A stretch of DNA of 32,064 nt, taken from contig JAXMKZ010000007.1 of assembly GCA_034370385.1 (NCBI GenBank), positions 1-32,064 of the forward strand, read 5' to 3'. Source of the DNA: Coriobacteriia bacterium (lineage in GTDB: Bacteria > Actinomycetota > Coriobacteriia > Anaerosomatales > PHET01). The position numbers and the translations under genes are program-made. Numbering within the stretch: position 1 is the first letter of the stretch; each line of letters opens with the position of its first letter. Under the pieces are notes generated by a model that made no database searches, was not told the origin of the DNA, and saw only the letters and a list, made by a program, of their open reading frames with translations. Positions 23,603-32,064 of the stretch are shown piece after piece.

Positions 23603-26600
23603 GCCGAGATCCTGTCGCCGCACTCATGCTGCTCGAAGTCCTGCAGCGCGCACACACCCAGACGCCCTTCCTTGACCGCCTCGATCGCCTGTACGACCGC
23701 CTGGGCCGCAGGGATCGTGGTGATGTTGGTGATGCCGTGGTGAATCGCGGCAGAGCGGATATGGTAACCGTCGCTGCGAGTCTCTTGGCCGAACGGTGTG
23801 TTGATCACGAGCTGAACCTTGCCGTTGGCGATCTCGTCGAGCACGTTGGGGCGCCCTTCGTGCTTCTTCATGACCTCCGTGACGGGGATTCCGGCCGCGC
23901 GCAAGGTGCGGGCCGTGCCCTTCGTCGACATGATCGAGAAGCCGAGCAGTTGCAGGTGCTTCGCAACGCCCACCACCTGACGCTTGTCCCGGTCGCTGAC
24001 TGAGACGAACGCCGTCCCACCGGTCGGAAGCGAGTAGTCGATGGCGAGTTGGCTCTTGGCGTACGCGGCCGGGAAGTCCGCCGCGACGCCCATGACCTCA
24101 CCGGTCGACTTCATCTCGGGACCAAGCACGCTATCGGCGCCGGGGAAGCGTCCGAACGGCATGACCGCCTCCTTGACGCAGAACCTCGTGAGCTCGCGGT
24201 CGTCGGCCGGCAGATTCATAGCAGCAAGCCTCTCGCCCGCCATGACGCGCGCCGCGACCTTGGCGAGCGGAACACCCGTCGCCTTGCTCACAAACGGCAC
24301 CGTTCTGCTCGCCCGTGGATTGACCTCGAGCACGTATACCTGGTCGTCCTTGACCGCAAACTGCACGTTCATGAGGCCAACCACCCCGAGGCGCAGCGCG
24401 AGTGCGCGCGCATGGTCGCGGATGCGCTCGATGACCTCGCCACCCAGTGAGTAAGGCGGGATGCAGCACGCCGAGTCGCCTGAGTGGATTCCTGCCTCCT
24501 CGATATGCTCCATGATGCCGCCGACGTAGACCGACTCTCCGTCGCACACCGCGTCGACATCGACCTCGATCGCGCCTTCCAGGAACCGATCGAGCAACAC
24601 CGGGTGATCCGGCGAGATGCGCGTGGCCTCGGCCATGTACTTCTCCAGGTACTGCTCGTCGTAGGCGATCACCATGCCACGACCGCCCAGCACGTAGCTC
24701 GGGCGCACGAGCAGCGGAAAGCCGATTCGGCGGGCGACCGCGAGAGCCTCATCGAAGCTCGATGCTGTACCTGCGTCCGGGTAGTCGATACCGAGCTCAT
24801 CGAGGATCGGAGCGAATCTACTGCGGTCCTCCGCCAGATCGATCGCCTCGGGCTTGGTCCCCATGATGGGGACGCCTGCCGCCTCGAGCGCCCGGGCGAG
24901 CTTGAGCGGGGTCTGACCCCCGAATGTCACGACGACACCGATGGGCTCTTCGACGTCAGCGATGTCCATGACGTCCTCAAACGTGAGTGGCTCGAAGTAG
25001 AGCCGGTCTGAGGTGTCGTAGTCGGTCGAGACGGTCTCGGGGTTGCAGTTCACCATCACCGTCTCGTAGCCGGCGTCATGGAGCGCGTAGGAGGCGTGCA
25101 CGCAGCAGTAATCAAACTCGATGCCCTGGCCGATGCGGTTCGGCCCGGCCCCCAGTATCATCACCCGGGGCCTCGTGGCGGGAGCAACCTCGTCCTCATC
25201 CTCGTAGGTCTTGTAGTAGTACGGCGTGAACGCCGCGAACTCAGCGGCACACGTGTCAACGGACTTGAATGTCGGTCGGCATCCTACCGCCTTGCGTACC
25301 GCGCGAACGCTCGCCTCGGTCGACCCCGTCAGGTGCGCTATCTGCACATCCGAAAGACCGTGCTGTTTGGCGCGCCGCAGCTCATCGACGGTGAGTCCGT
25401 CCAGCGAGCGACCCGACAGGGACCGCTCTACGTCGATGGTCGCGGCAAGCCGCCTCAGAAACCACCTGTCGATGTGGGTGATCTCATTGAGTTCGTCGAC
25501 CGAACGACCACGGCGAAGCGCCTCCGCCACGTAGAACGCCCGGTGCTCGTTCGGTACAGCGAGGAACTCGTCGAACTTATGCTCTTCGAACACGTCCTTG
25601 CCATCAGAACCCAGACCGCCGCGCCCGTTCTCAAGCGAGCGCATCGCCTTGCCAAGGGCCTCTTCGAACGTGCGACCGATGGCCATGACCTCGCCGACGC
25701 TCTTCATGCGCGTCGTGAGCGTCTCGTCGGTTCCTCGAAACTTCTCAAACGCCCACCGCGGCACCTTGACCACGGTGTAGTCGATGGAGGGCTCGAAGCA
25801 GGCGGGCGTCTCCCGGGTGATGTCATTGTCGATCTCATCGAGCGTGTACCCGACGGCAAGCTTCGCAGCGATCTTCGCGATGGGGAAGCCGGTTGCCTTG
25901 GAGGCCAGCGCGCTCGAGCGGGAGACCCGCGGGTTCATCTCGATGACGACCATGCGCCCGTCATCGGGATTGATTGCGAACTGGACGTTGGAGCCGCCGG
26001 TCTCGACGCCGATCTCGCGCAGAATCGCAATGGATGCGTCGCGCATCTCCTGGTACTCGCGGTCAGTGAGCGTCTGCGCCGGCGCTACGGTGATAGAGTC
26101 GCCGGTGTGCACCCCCATGGCATCGAAGTTCTCGATGGAGCACACGATCACCGCGTTGTCGTTGATGTCGCGCATGACCTCCATCTCGAACTCTTTCCAG
26201 CCGATGACACTCTCCTCCACCAGGATCTGGGTCACCGGCGACAGCGCGAGTCCGTGCATGACGATCTCGCGAAACTCCTCGGCGTTATAGGCGATTCCGC
26301 CGCCCGCGCCGCCCATCGTGAAAGCAGGCCGAATGACCACGGGGAAGCCAAGCGTATCGGCGATGGCCGCCGCCTGCTCCAGAGTCTCGGCGTAGTCGCT
26401 CTTGGGCACCTCAAGGCCGATGGCCCCCATCGCCTTTGAGAAGAGCTGGCGGTCCTCGCCCTTCTTGATGGCCTCAAGCTTCGCCCCGATGAGTTCGACT
26501 CCATACGACTCCAGGATGCCCGCCTCAGCGCACGCCACCGCACAGTTCAGCCCGGTCTGCCCGCCGAGCGTGGGTAGCAACGCGTCGGGCCGCTCGGCGG

Positions 26601-26835
26601 CGAGTATCTTCTCGACGAACTGGGGCGTGATGGGCTCGACGTAGGTACGCGAGGCGAGTCCCGGGTCGGTCATGATCGTGGCCGGGTTACTGTTTATGAG
26701 CACGACCTCATAACCGTCGTCCATGAGGACCTTACAGGCCTGGGCGCCCGAGTAGTCGAACTCGCACGCCTGCCCGATGACGATCGGACCCGAACCGATC
26801 ACGAGGATCTTCTTGATATCGTCCCTGCGCGGCAT
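23599..26835 (-). CDS. carB: Carbamoyl-phosphate synthase, large subunit
   Basis: The 1078-residue protein is full length for the family (about 1070). It starts at an ATG with AAGGAG five to six bases upstream. Two homologous ATP-grasp halves are visible: the first starts [23 protein letters not shown] and has [18 protein letters not shown]. The second has [19 protein letters not shown] and [21 protein letters not shown]-terminal MGS-like allosteric domain (about 940-1078) includes [16 protein letters not shown]. With CarA it makes carbamoyl phosphate for UMP and arginine. It is separated from carA by the stress-protein gene, which is unusual. Confidence 0.97.
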   Translation of the reverse strand: MPRRDDIKKILVIGSGPIVIGQACEFDYSGAQACKVLMDDGYEVVLINSNPATIMTDPGLASRTYVEPITPQFVEKILAAERPDALLPTLGGQTGLNCAVACAEAGILESYGVELIGAKLEAIKKGEDRQLFSKAMGAIGLEVPKSDYAETLEQAAAIADTLGFPVVIRPAFTMGGAGGGIAYNAEEFREIVMHGLALSPVTQILVEESVIGWKEFEMEVMRDINDNAVIVCSIENFDAMGVHTGDSITVAPAQTLTDREYQEMRDASIAILREIGVETGGSNVQFAINPDDGRMVVIEMNPRVSRSSALASKATGFPIAKIAAKLAVGYTLDEIDNDITRETPACFEPSIDYTVVKVPRWAFEKFRGTDETLTTRMKSVGEVMAIGRTFEEALGKAMRSLENGRGGLGSDGKDVFEEHKFDEFLAVPNEHRAFYVAEALRRGRSVDELNEITHIDRWFLRRLAATIDVERSLSGRSLDGLTVDELRRAKQHGLSDVQIAHLTGSTEASVRAVRKAVGCRPTFKSVDTCAAEFAAFTPYYYKTYEDEDEVAPATRPRVMILGAGPNRIGQGIEFDYCCVHASYALHDAGYETVMVNCNPETVSTDYDTSDRLYFEPLTFEDVMDIADVEEPIGVVVTFGGQTPLKLARALEAAGVPIMGTKPEAIDLAEDRSRFAPILDELGIDYPDAGTASSFDEALAVARRIGFPLLVRPSYVLGGRGMVIAYDEQYLEKYMAEATRISPDHPVLLDRFLEGAIEVDVDAVCDGESVYVGGIMEHIEEAGIHSGDSACCIPPYSLGGEVIERIRDHARALALRLGVVGLMNVQFAVKDDQVYVLEVNPRASRTVPFVSKATGVPLAKVAARVMAGERLAAMNLPADDRELTRFCVKEAVMPFGRFPGADSVLGPEMKSTGEVMGVAADFPAAYAKSQLAIDYSLPTGGTAFVSVSDRDKRQVVGVAKHLQLLGFSIMSTKGTARTLRAAGIPVTEVMKKHEGRPNVLDEIANGKVQLVINTPFGQETRSDGYHIRSAAIHHGITNITTIPAAQAVVQAIEAVKEGRLGVCALQDFEQHECGDRISA

Positions 26836-26850
26836 ATCGCTCCTTGTCGC

Positions 26851-27675
26851 CTACGGTTGGATTACAACGGGGCACGGTGCTTCTTGCATGAGTCGCATCG
26901 ACACACTTCCGAGGAACCCCTTTGTGAGGGTGCCGCGACCGCGCCGCCCGGTGATGAGGCCTGTCGCCTCCACTTCGTCGACGTAGGCGAGCACCGCCTC
27001 TGCGGGATCGCCTTCGACGAGCGCGGTGACCACCTCGACCCCGTGCTCCGCCGTCGCCATAGCCGCAAGTCCGGCAAGCTGCGCCTCGGCATCGCCGATC
27101 TCGTCGCCGAGGGCGTGCACAAGGTGTATCCGACCCATCGCCTGACGAGGACGCTCGAACGCAGAAAGGAAGGCCCGCATCGCGGAGGCCGACAGGTCGG
27201 TCGGCACGACAAGCCGCTTGCCGAAGTCGCAGGCGACCTGCTTGGCATGCTCCGGCGACTCCAGCAGGTCGAACCGGACGGTCATGGTGCGCTCGTCTCC
27301 GCGCAACGCCAGGTCTTCAGAGACCGAGCCCGAGAAGAGATAGTCGACGAGCGACTTTCCCTCGGTGCCACAGCACACGACGTCCACATGGGCCTGATGC
27401 GCCAGCGCAGAGATCTCCTCATACACCGAGCCCATAGCAACGCGAACCTCGACCGACATGCCGCAGCTTCGGTATCCCTCGACCATGCCGAGTAGCTTGG
27501 TGCGGGCCCGCTCGACCTCCGCGATTATGACGGGGGCCTCCTGGCCTGAACTGTCGACGACATGCGCCACCAGGAGTTCCTTAATGCCCTGAGCGGACAG
27601 GCCGCAGGCGAAGGCGAGCATCTTGTCGTCGCGCGAACCGAACGACACAGGCATGAGCATCTTGCGGATGGCCAT
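26851..27675 (-). CDS. Tandem universal stress protein
   Basis: The 274-residue protein has two Usp domains, about 1-140 and 160-274. The first starts RKMLMPVSFGSRDDKM and has a diverged nucleotide loop (CCGTEGKSLVDYLFSGSVSE). The second has GRRGRGTLTKGFLGSVS and ends CPVVIQP, matching the ATP-binding G-2x-G-9x-G pattern. The ATG is 4 bp past the carA stop, with a GAGGAGAG site. It sits between carA and carB in the pyr operon, so it should be made together with pyrimidine enzymes. Known Usp proteins respond to starvation or energy stress; a link to nucleotide level is inference. Confidence 0.88.
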   Translation of the reverse strand: MAIRKMLMPVSFGSRDDKMLAFACGLSAQGIKELLVAHVVDSSGQEAPVIIAEVERARTKLLGMVEGYRSCGMSVEVRVAMGSVYEEISALAHQAHVDVVCCGTEGKSLVDYLFSGSVSEDLALRGDERTMTVRFDLLESPEHAKQVACDFGKRLVVPTDLSASAMRAFLSAFERPRQAMGRIHLVHALGDEIGDAEAQLAGLAAMATAEHGVEVVTALVEGDPAEAVLAYVDEVEATGLITGRRGRGTLTKGFLGSVSMRLMQEAPCPVVIQP

Positions 27676-27678
27676 CGT

Positions 27679-28956
27679 CTATCTCTCCTCTTCGATCTCG
27701 GGCGCCGTGACCTGGCGTGCACCATTCGAATCCATGAGCTGGGTGAACTCGCCGAACAAGTAGTGTGCGTCGTGAGGCCCGGGAGCCGCCTCGGGGTGGT
27801 ACTGGACCGAGAACGCGGGCACGTCGAGCAGCCGGATGCCCTCGACGGTCATGTCATTCAGGTTGACGTGGGTGAGCTGGACCCGTCCGAACCTCTCACT
27901 CAGAACGACGGGTGCGACATCGGCCTGAACCCAGGCGCTCAGATCCCCCGCGTCATGGGCAAGCCCGCCACTCGCGGACACATCGAGCTCACCGACGCTC
28001 GCGAAGTCGACGCAGAATCCGTGGTTCTGGCTCGTGATCTCGACGCGCCCGTTAAGCAGATTCATGACCGGCTGGTTGCCGCCGCGATGCCCGTACTTGA
28101 GTTTGTACGTGGATGCGCCCACAGCCAGAGACAGCATCTGATGCCCGAGACAGATCCCGAACACGGGCACCGTGCCAAGCAGTTCGCCAAGCGTCGCGTA
28201 CAGGTACCCGACCGCGGATGGATCCCCGGGCCCGTTGGCTAGGAACACGCCGTCAGGATTGAGAGCCAGCACCTCGGCGGCCGACGTCGTCGGAGGGACG
28301 ATGCGCACCGAGCACCCCGCCTCGGCGAGATTGCGGGCGATGTTGTACTTGATGCCGGAGTCGAAGGCCACCACACGGTAGTCAGGGCGCACGGGCAAGA
28401 CGCCGGTGTCGACCGGTCGACCGCAGCCGGGGACGACCTCGCCCCACTCGTAGGCTTCGGTGACCGCAACCTCGGCGACCAGATCGCGTCCCACCAGCCC
28501 GGGAGCCGCCTTAGCCTTGGCAACGAGCGACGCGGCGTCCAGATCGATCGTCGAGATCACGACGTTCATCGCTCCTCGCTCGCGGATGTGACGCACTATC
28601 CTGCGCGTATCTACCCCCTCTACCGCGACGACTCCGTGACGGGTCAGGAACTCAGGGAGGCTCTCCTCGCTACGCCAGCTTGAGGGTTCGTGGCACATCT
28701 CGCGCACGATGACTCCGGTCGCGAAGCACCCCCGTGATTCCATGTCCACGCCGTTGACGCCGTAGTTGCCGATGTGCGGCGAGGTCATCGTTATGACCTG
28801 CCCCGCGTAGCTCGGATCGGTGAAGACTTCCTGGTAGCCCGACATCGACGTGTTGAAGCACGCCTCGCCCACGGCTTCTCCGGGGGCGCCGCACGACCAT
28901 CCGGTGAGCACGAGGCCATCCTCGAACGCGATTGCGGCGGGTGTCCGTTCAGTCAC
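27679..28956 (-). CDS. carA: Carbamoyl-phosphate synthase, small (glutaminase) subunit
   Basis: The GTG start directly follows the pyrC stop (TAG GTG), with AAAGGTGG upstream. The 425-residue protein has the CarA N-terminal domain (about 1-190; CFNTSMSGYQEVFTDPSYAGQ, SPHIGNYG) and a class I glutamine amidotransferase domain (about 215-405). The nucleophile is in GICLGHQM, and the His/Glu pair in QYHPEAAPGPHD. It supplies ammonia to CarB. At 425 residues it is longer than the usual 360-390, mostly by a loop near 185-205 and a polar tail of about 20 residues. Confidence 0.96.
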   Translation of the reverse strand: MTERTPAAIAFEDGLVLTGWSCGAPGEAVGEACFNTSMSGYQEVFTDPSYAGQVITMTSPHIGNYGVNGVDMESRGCFATGVIVREMCHEPSSWRSEESLPEFLTRHGVVAVEGVDTRRIVRHIRERGAMNVVISTIDLDAASLVAKAKAAPGLVGRDLVAEVAVTEAYEWGEVVPGCGRPVDTGVLPVRPDYRVVAFDSGIKYNIARNLAEAGCSVRIVPPTTSAAEVLALNPDGVFLANGPGDPSAVGYLYATLGELLGTVPVFGICLGHQMLSLAVGASTYKLKYGHRGGNQPVMNLLNGRVEITSQNHGFCVDFASVGELDVSASGGLAHDAGDLSAWVQADVAPVVLSERFGRVQLTHVNLNDMTVEGIRLLDVPAFSVQYHPEAAPGPHDAHYLFGEFTQLMDSNGARQVTAPEIEEER

Positions 28957-30249
28957 CTAGTCGACCACCTTTCCGTTACGTAGGGCGAAACGCCCACCGA
29001 CCAGCACCTCAGACGCCTTCCCCAGTAGTGAGCTACCCAGAAACGCCGAGTTTGACGAGCGACTCTCGAAGAGCGCCGGAGTCACCTCCACCCGGGCCTC
29101 GGGATCGATGATCGTGATGTCGGCGGGCATGCCCGCCTCAAGACGAAGTTCAGGCAATCCGAGCGCTGCGCGCGGACCCTGCGCCATCAACCGCACGAGA
29201 TCCTTCCATTCCAGCCGCTCTGAGGCCACCAGATGCGTGATGACCAGCGCAAGCGCCGTCTCCAGACCGGTGGTGCCGAACGGAGCGATCTCGAACTCCA
29301 GCGCCTTCTCGTGGCTGGCATGCGGAGCATGGTCGGTGGCTATCGCGTCGATCGTACCGTCGAGCAGTGCGACGATGAGCGCCTCCCGGTCCCCGGCCGT
29401 GCGCAGGGGCGGGTTCATCTTGAGATTCGTGTCGTAGCCTGTGTCCAGCACATCCTCGTCAAGGAACAGGTGGTGCGGAGTGACTTCGCACGTCACTGCT
29501 ATGCCGCGCGCCTTTGCCTCACGAACCAGCTCGATGGAGCGCCCGGTCGAAAGGTGAGCGAGGTGTACCCGGCAGCCGGTGAGTTCAGCCAAGGCGATAT
29601 CGCGTGCGACCATCGTCTCCTCGCCTGCGGCCGGCCAGCCCGGCAGTCCCAGCCGAGTCGAGACCGCCCCCTCGTTGACCACCCCTTTGCCGACCAGCGC
29701 AAGATCCTCGCAGTGGCTGATCACGGTGGTTCCGAACTGCTTCGCGTAGTCCATGACGAGCCGGGCCATGCCGGCGTCGGCGACACCGTGCCCGTCATCG
29801 GAGAACGCCACGGCGCCCTCCGCGACCATGTCACCGATCTCGGCGAGTGCCGTACCCTTCTGACCGGCCGTGCACGCGCCGATGACGTGAACGCGCACCG
29901 CACCTGCGCTCTCGGCCCGCTCGGCAAGGAAGCGGACGGTGCTGCCGGTGTCACACACGGGCCGGGTGTTGGGCATCGCGCACACCGCGGTATACCCGCC
30001 ATGAGCTGCTGCGCGCGTCCCGCTGCGCACATCTTCCTTGTACTCGAAGCCCGGCTCACGCAGGTGCGTGTGGACATCCACCAGGCCGGGCACGATCACC
30101 TTCTCGGCACACTCGACCGTGACTCCTTTGGGAATCGTGAGGTCGGGGCCGATCTCGACGATCACGCCATCACGCACGATCACGTCGGCGACTTCGTCCA
30201 ACCCCACCTGGGGGTCGACCACCCGACCGCCTCTAAGCAGCACCGCCAC
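28957..30249 (-). CDS. pyrC: Dihydroorotase
   Basis: The 430-residue amidohydrolase closes carbamoyl aspartate to dihydroorotate. Zinc and substrate motifs are PGLVDVHTHLREPG, ISHCED, HLAHLSTG and IATDHAPH; AFSDDGHGV and NPPLR are also present. This is the class I bacterial type. The GTG at 30249 is chosen because GGGAGG lies eight bases upstream; GTGs at 30258 and 30243 are alternatives. It overlaps the end of pyrB by 17 bp, implying coupling in the pyr operon. Confidence 0.95.
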   Translation of the reverse strand: MAVLLRGGRVVDPQVGLDEVADVIVRDGVIVEIGPDLTIPKGVTVECAEKVIVPGLVDVHTHLREPGFEYKEDVRSGTRAAAHGGYTAVCAMPNTRPVCDTGSTVRFLAERAESAGAVRVHVIGACTAGQKGTALAEIGDMVAEGAVAFSDDGHGVADAGMARLVMDYAKQFGTTVISHCEDLALVGKGVVNEGAVSTRLGLPGWPAAGEETMVARDIALAELTGCRVHLAHLSTGRSIELVREAKARGIAVTCEVTPHHLFLDEDVLDTGYDTNLKMNPPLRTAGDREALIVALLDGTIDAIATDHAPHASHEKALEFEIAPFGTTGLETALALVITHLVASERLEWKDLVRLMAQGPRAALGLPELRLEAGMPADITIIDPEARVEVTPALFESRSSNSAFLGSSLLGKASEVLVGGRFALRNGKVVD

Positions 30250-31174
30250 CGCCCTCACCTCCCAAAAGCAGATACATCGCAGCCATGCGGACCGCGACTC
30301 CGGAGTTGACCTGGTTAAGAACGACCGAGCGATCCGAATCCGCTACGGCGGCGCTGATCTCGACGCCCCGGTTCATGGGGCCCGGGTGCATGATGAACGC
30401 GGAGCTCCTCATCTTCGCCAGGCGCGTCTCATTCATGCCGAACAGTCGCGAGTACTCGCGCACACTGGGAAACGGCATCCCCTCGGCACGCTCCATCTGG
30501 ATACGCAGCATGTAGGCGACGTCCAGGTCTCCGATCACCTCGTCGAGCGAGGTCACCGCCTCAGCCCCTAAGACATCGGGGCGCGCAGGCATCAGTGTCG
30601 GCGGTGCGATGATGATCGGCGTCGCCCCGACAGCGCGCAGCGCCGGTACCAGTGAACCGGCCACGCGGGAATGTGCGATGTCTCCGACGATACCCACGGT
30701 GAGGCCTTCGAGCCGTCCGGCCCGTTCGCGCATGGTGAACAGATCGAGGAGCGCCTGCGACGGGTGCTCGTGCATCCCATCACCGCCGTTGATGATGTGG
30801 GCGTCCATATGCTTGGCAAGAATCCGGGGGGCACCGGCGTACTTGTGGCGCACGACCACGAGGTCGCACGCCATGGCCGACAAGGTGGCAGCGGTGTCGG
30901 CGAGCGACTCGCCCTTGACCGTGGCCGACGTGCTGGCCGAGAAGTTCACTCCGTCGGCCGAAAGACGCTTCGCGGCGATCTCGAAACTGGTGCGCGTCCG
31001 CGTGGACGGCTCGAGGAAGAGGTTGATGACCGTCCGGCCGCGCAGAGTCGGCAGCTTCTTGATGCGCCGCTCGTTGACTTCCTTGAACGATTCGGCCGTG
31101 TCCAGAATCGACATGATGTCGTCGGTGGTGAGGTCCCGTATGTCGATGATGTGACGAGACGAGAGCATGGGCAT
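30233..31174 (-). CDS. pyrB: Aspartate carbamoyltransferase, catalytic chain
   Basis: The 313-residue enzyme joins carbamoyl phosphate and aspartate. It shows the carbamoyl-phosphate loop [11 protein letters not shown], the HPSQALLDL segment, [12 protein letters not shown] and the C-terminal [10 protein letters not shown]. No regulatory PyrI gene is present, as usual outside enteric bacteria. The ATG at 31174 directly follows the pyrR stop; the ATG at 31168 is better spaced from the GGGGGGAG site and may be the true start. Confidence 0.95.
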   Translation of the reverse strand: MPMLSSRHIIDIRDLTTDDIMSILDTAESFKEVNERRIKKLPTLRGRTVINLFLEPSTRTRTSFEIAAKRLSADGVNFSASTSATVKGESLADTAATLSAMACDLVVVRHKYAGAPRILAKHMDAHIINGGDGMHEHPSQALLDLFTMRERAGRLEGLTVGIVGDIAHSRVAGSLVPALRAVGATPIIIAPPTLMPARPDVLGAEAVTSLDEVIGDLDVAYMLRIQMERAEGMPFPSVREYSRLFGMNETRLAKMRSSAFIMHPGPMNRGVEISAAVADSDRSVVLNQVNSGVAVRMAAMYLLLGGEGGGGAA

Positions 31175-31882
<708 letters not shown>

Positions 31883-31891
31883 TCACACCAG

Positions 31892-31920
31892 AGGGTAGCG
31901 GAAGCGTGTCGGGTAAGCAA
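31892..31920 (-). promoter_or_regulatory. Promoter of the pyr operon
   Basis: On the minus strand the -35 box TTGCTT (31915-31920) and the -10 box TACCCT (31892-31897) are 17 bp apart. The predicted start near 31885 is only a few bases before the PyrR hairpin. IS-like sequence begins within about 10 bp upstream of the -35 box. Confidence 0.6.
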
Positions 31921-31929
31921 CGGGCCGAG

Positions 31930-31986
31930 TTGCCTCACCTAAAATGTCGTCCAAATTGATTCGTTGCCTCACATAAGAATGTCGTC
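31930..31986. repeat. Paired direct repeat of 22-23 bp, 34 bp apart
   Basis: TTGCCTCAC followed by an A-rich spacer and AATGTCGTC occurs at 31930-31951 and again at 31964-31986. They differ by three changes (C to A and A to G substitutions and a 1-nt length change). Such pairs near an IS terminus are probable transposase-binding sites. Confidence 0.6.
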
Positions 31987-32040
31987 GAAGCGTAGCGTCG
32001 GTCTCGTCGGGTCATTCGACGACGAGGAGGCGCGACAAAG

Positions 32041-32064
32041 GTGCCTTTGACGATGGCTGAGAAG
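32041..32064 (+). CDS. Transposase-like gene, first eight codons (partial)
   Basis: A GTG ten bases after AGGAGG opens a frame reading VPLTMAEK up to the window end. This start is similar to that of some actinobacterial integrase-type transposases (recalled, not checked). An ATG at 32053 is an alternative start. The fragment is too short to test the family. Confidence 0.4.

Larger units (their letters stand above)
31924..32064 (+). mobile_element. Left end of a second IS-like element, truncated by the window edge
   Basis: A non-coding stretch with paired repeats leads to a strong ribosome site (AGGAGG, 32025-32030) and the first codons of an open frame that runs out of the window. The layout resembles an IS left end with its transposase start. 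The sequence differs from the element at the left edge. The exact outer boundary, near 31924-31930, is not certain. Confidence 0.5.

Noticed and set aside
24987-26439. Plus-strand frames of up to 453 residues antisense to carB
   Set aside because: carB is full length with all motifs on the other strand; the antisense frames have no recognisable domain or ribosome site.

Overview
The window looks like a chromosomal piece, possibly a whole assembly contig, of a high-GC anaerobic actinobacterium, most likely of a Coriobacteriia/OPB41 type. The evidence is an actinobacterial-type integration host factor (mihF) next to gmk and rpoZ, ferredoxin-linked 2-oxoacid oxidoreductase genes (korA/korB), a split-Soret-type c cytochrome, a rubrerythrin-like protein and a complete bacterial pyr operon. 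The taxonomic placement is inferred from gene content. No rRNA is present.

Layout, left to right. (1) Positions 1-141 are the right end of an insertion sequence, with the transposase C-terminus and a tandem subterminal repeat, ending two bases from the 3' CCA of a tRNA-Pro(GGG) gene on the minus strand. (2) Positions 465-2308 (+) hold a Tat-exported split-Soret cytochrome overlapping the start of a secreted protein with one CxxCH motif and Ig-like domains. (3) Positions 2370-3958 (-) hold coaBC followed by a DUF190 gene. (4) Positions 4092-6817 (+) hold korA (gamma-alpha fusion) and korB. (5) Positions 6801-11092 (-) hold two tandem membrane proteins with degenerate GGDEF and intact HD-GYP domains. 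(6) Positions 11212-13535 (-) hold an alpha-oxoamine synthase family PLP enzyme and a NapH-like 4Fe-4S membrane protein. (7) Positions 13627-14730 (+) hold a DJ-1/PfpI protein and a rubrerythrin-like protein.

(8) Positions 14742-31726 are one long run of minus-strand genes. Read in the direction of transcription they are pyrR, pyrB, pyrC, carA, a tandem universal-stress-protein gene, carB, pyrK, pyrD, pyrF and pyrE (all of de novo UMP synthesis). After an internal promoter candidate come mihF, gmk, rpoZ, thiI, a DUF3524 glycosyltransferase of the tRNA-queuosine mannosyltransferase family, a PLDc_N membrane protein, and an ABC-2 ATPase and permease. Many junctions overlap by 4 nt (ATGA or GTGA). 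The pyrR leader carries a promoter, a PyrR-binding hairpin and an intrinsic terminator, which is a readable attenuator.

(9) From about 31924 to the end is a second, different IS-like end with the first codons of a transposase-like gene, abutting the -35 box of the pyr promoter.

The most interesting items are the QTMAN-like glycosyltransferase coupled to thiI (a possible bacterial tRNA hypermodification module), the readable PyrR attenuator with an identical 10-nt loop core in the mihF leader, the stress-protein gene inside the pyr operon, the cytochrome pair, and the IS-bounded ends.
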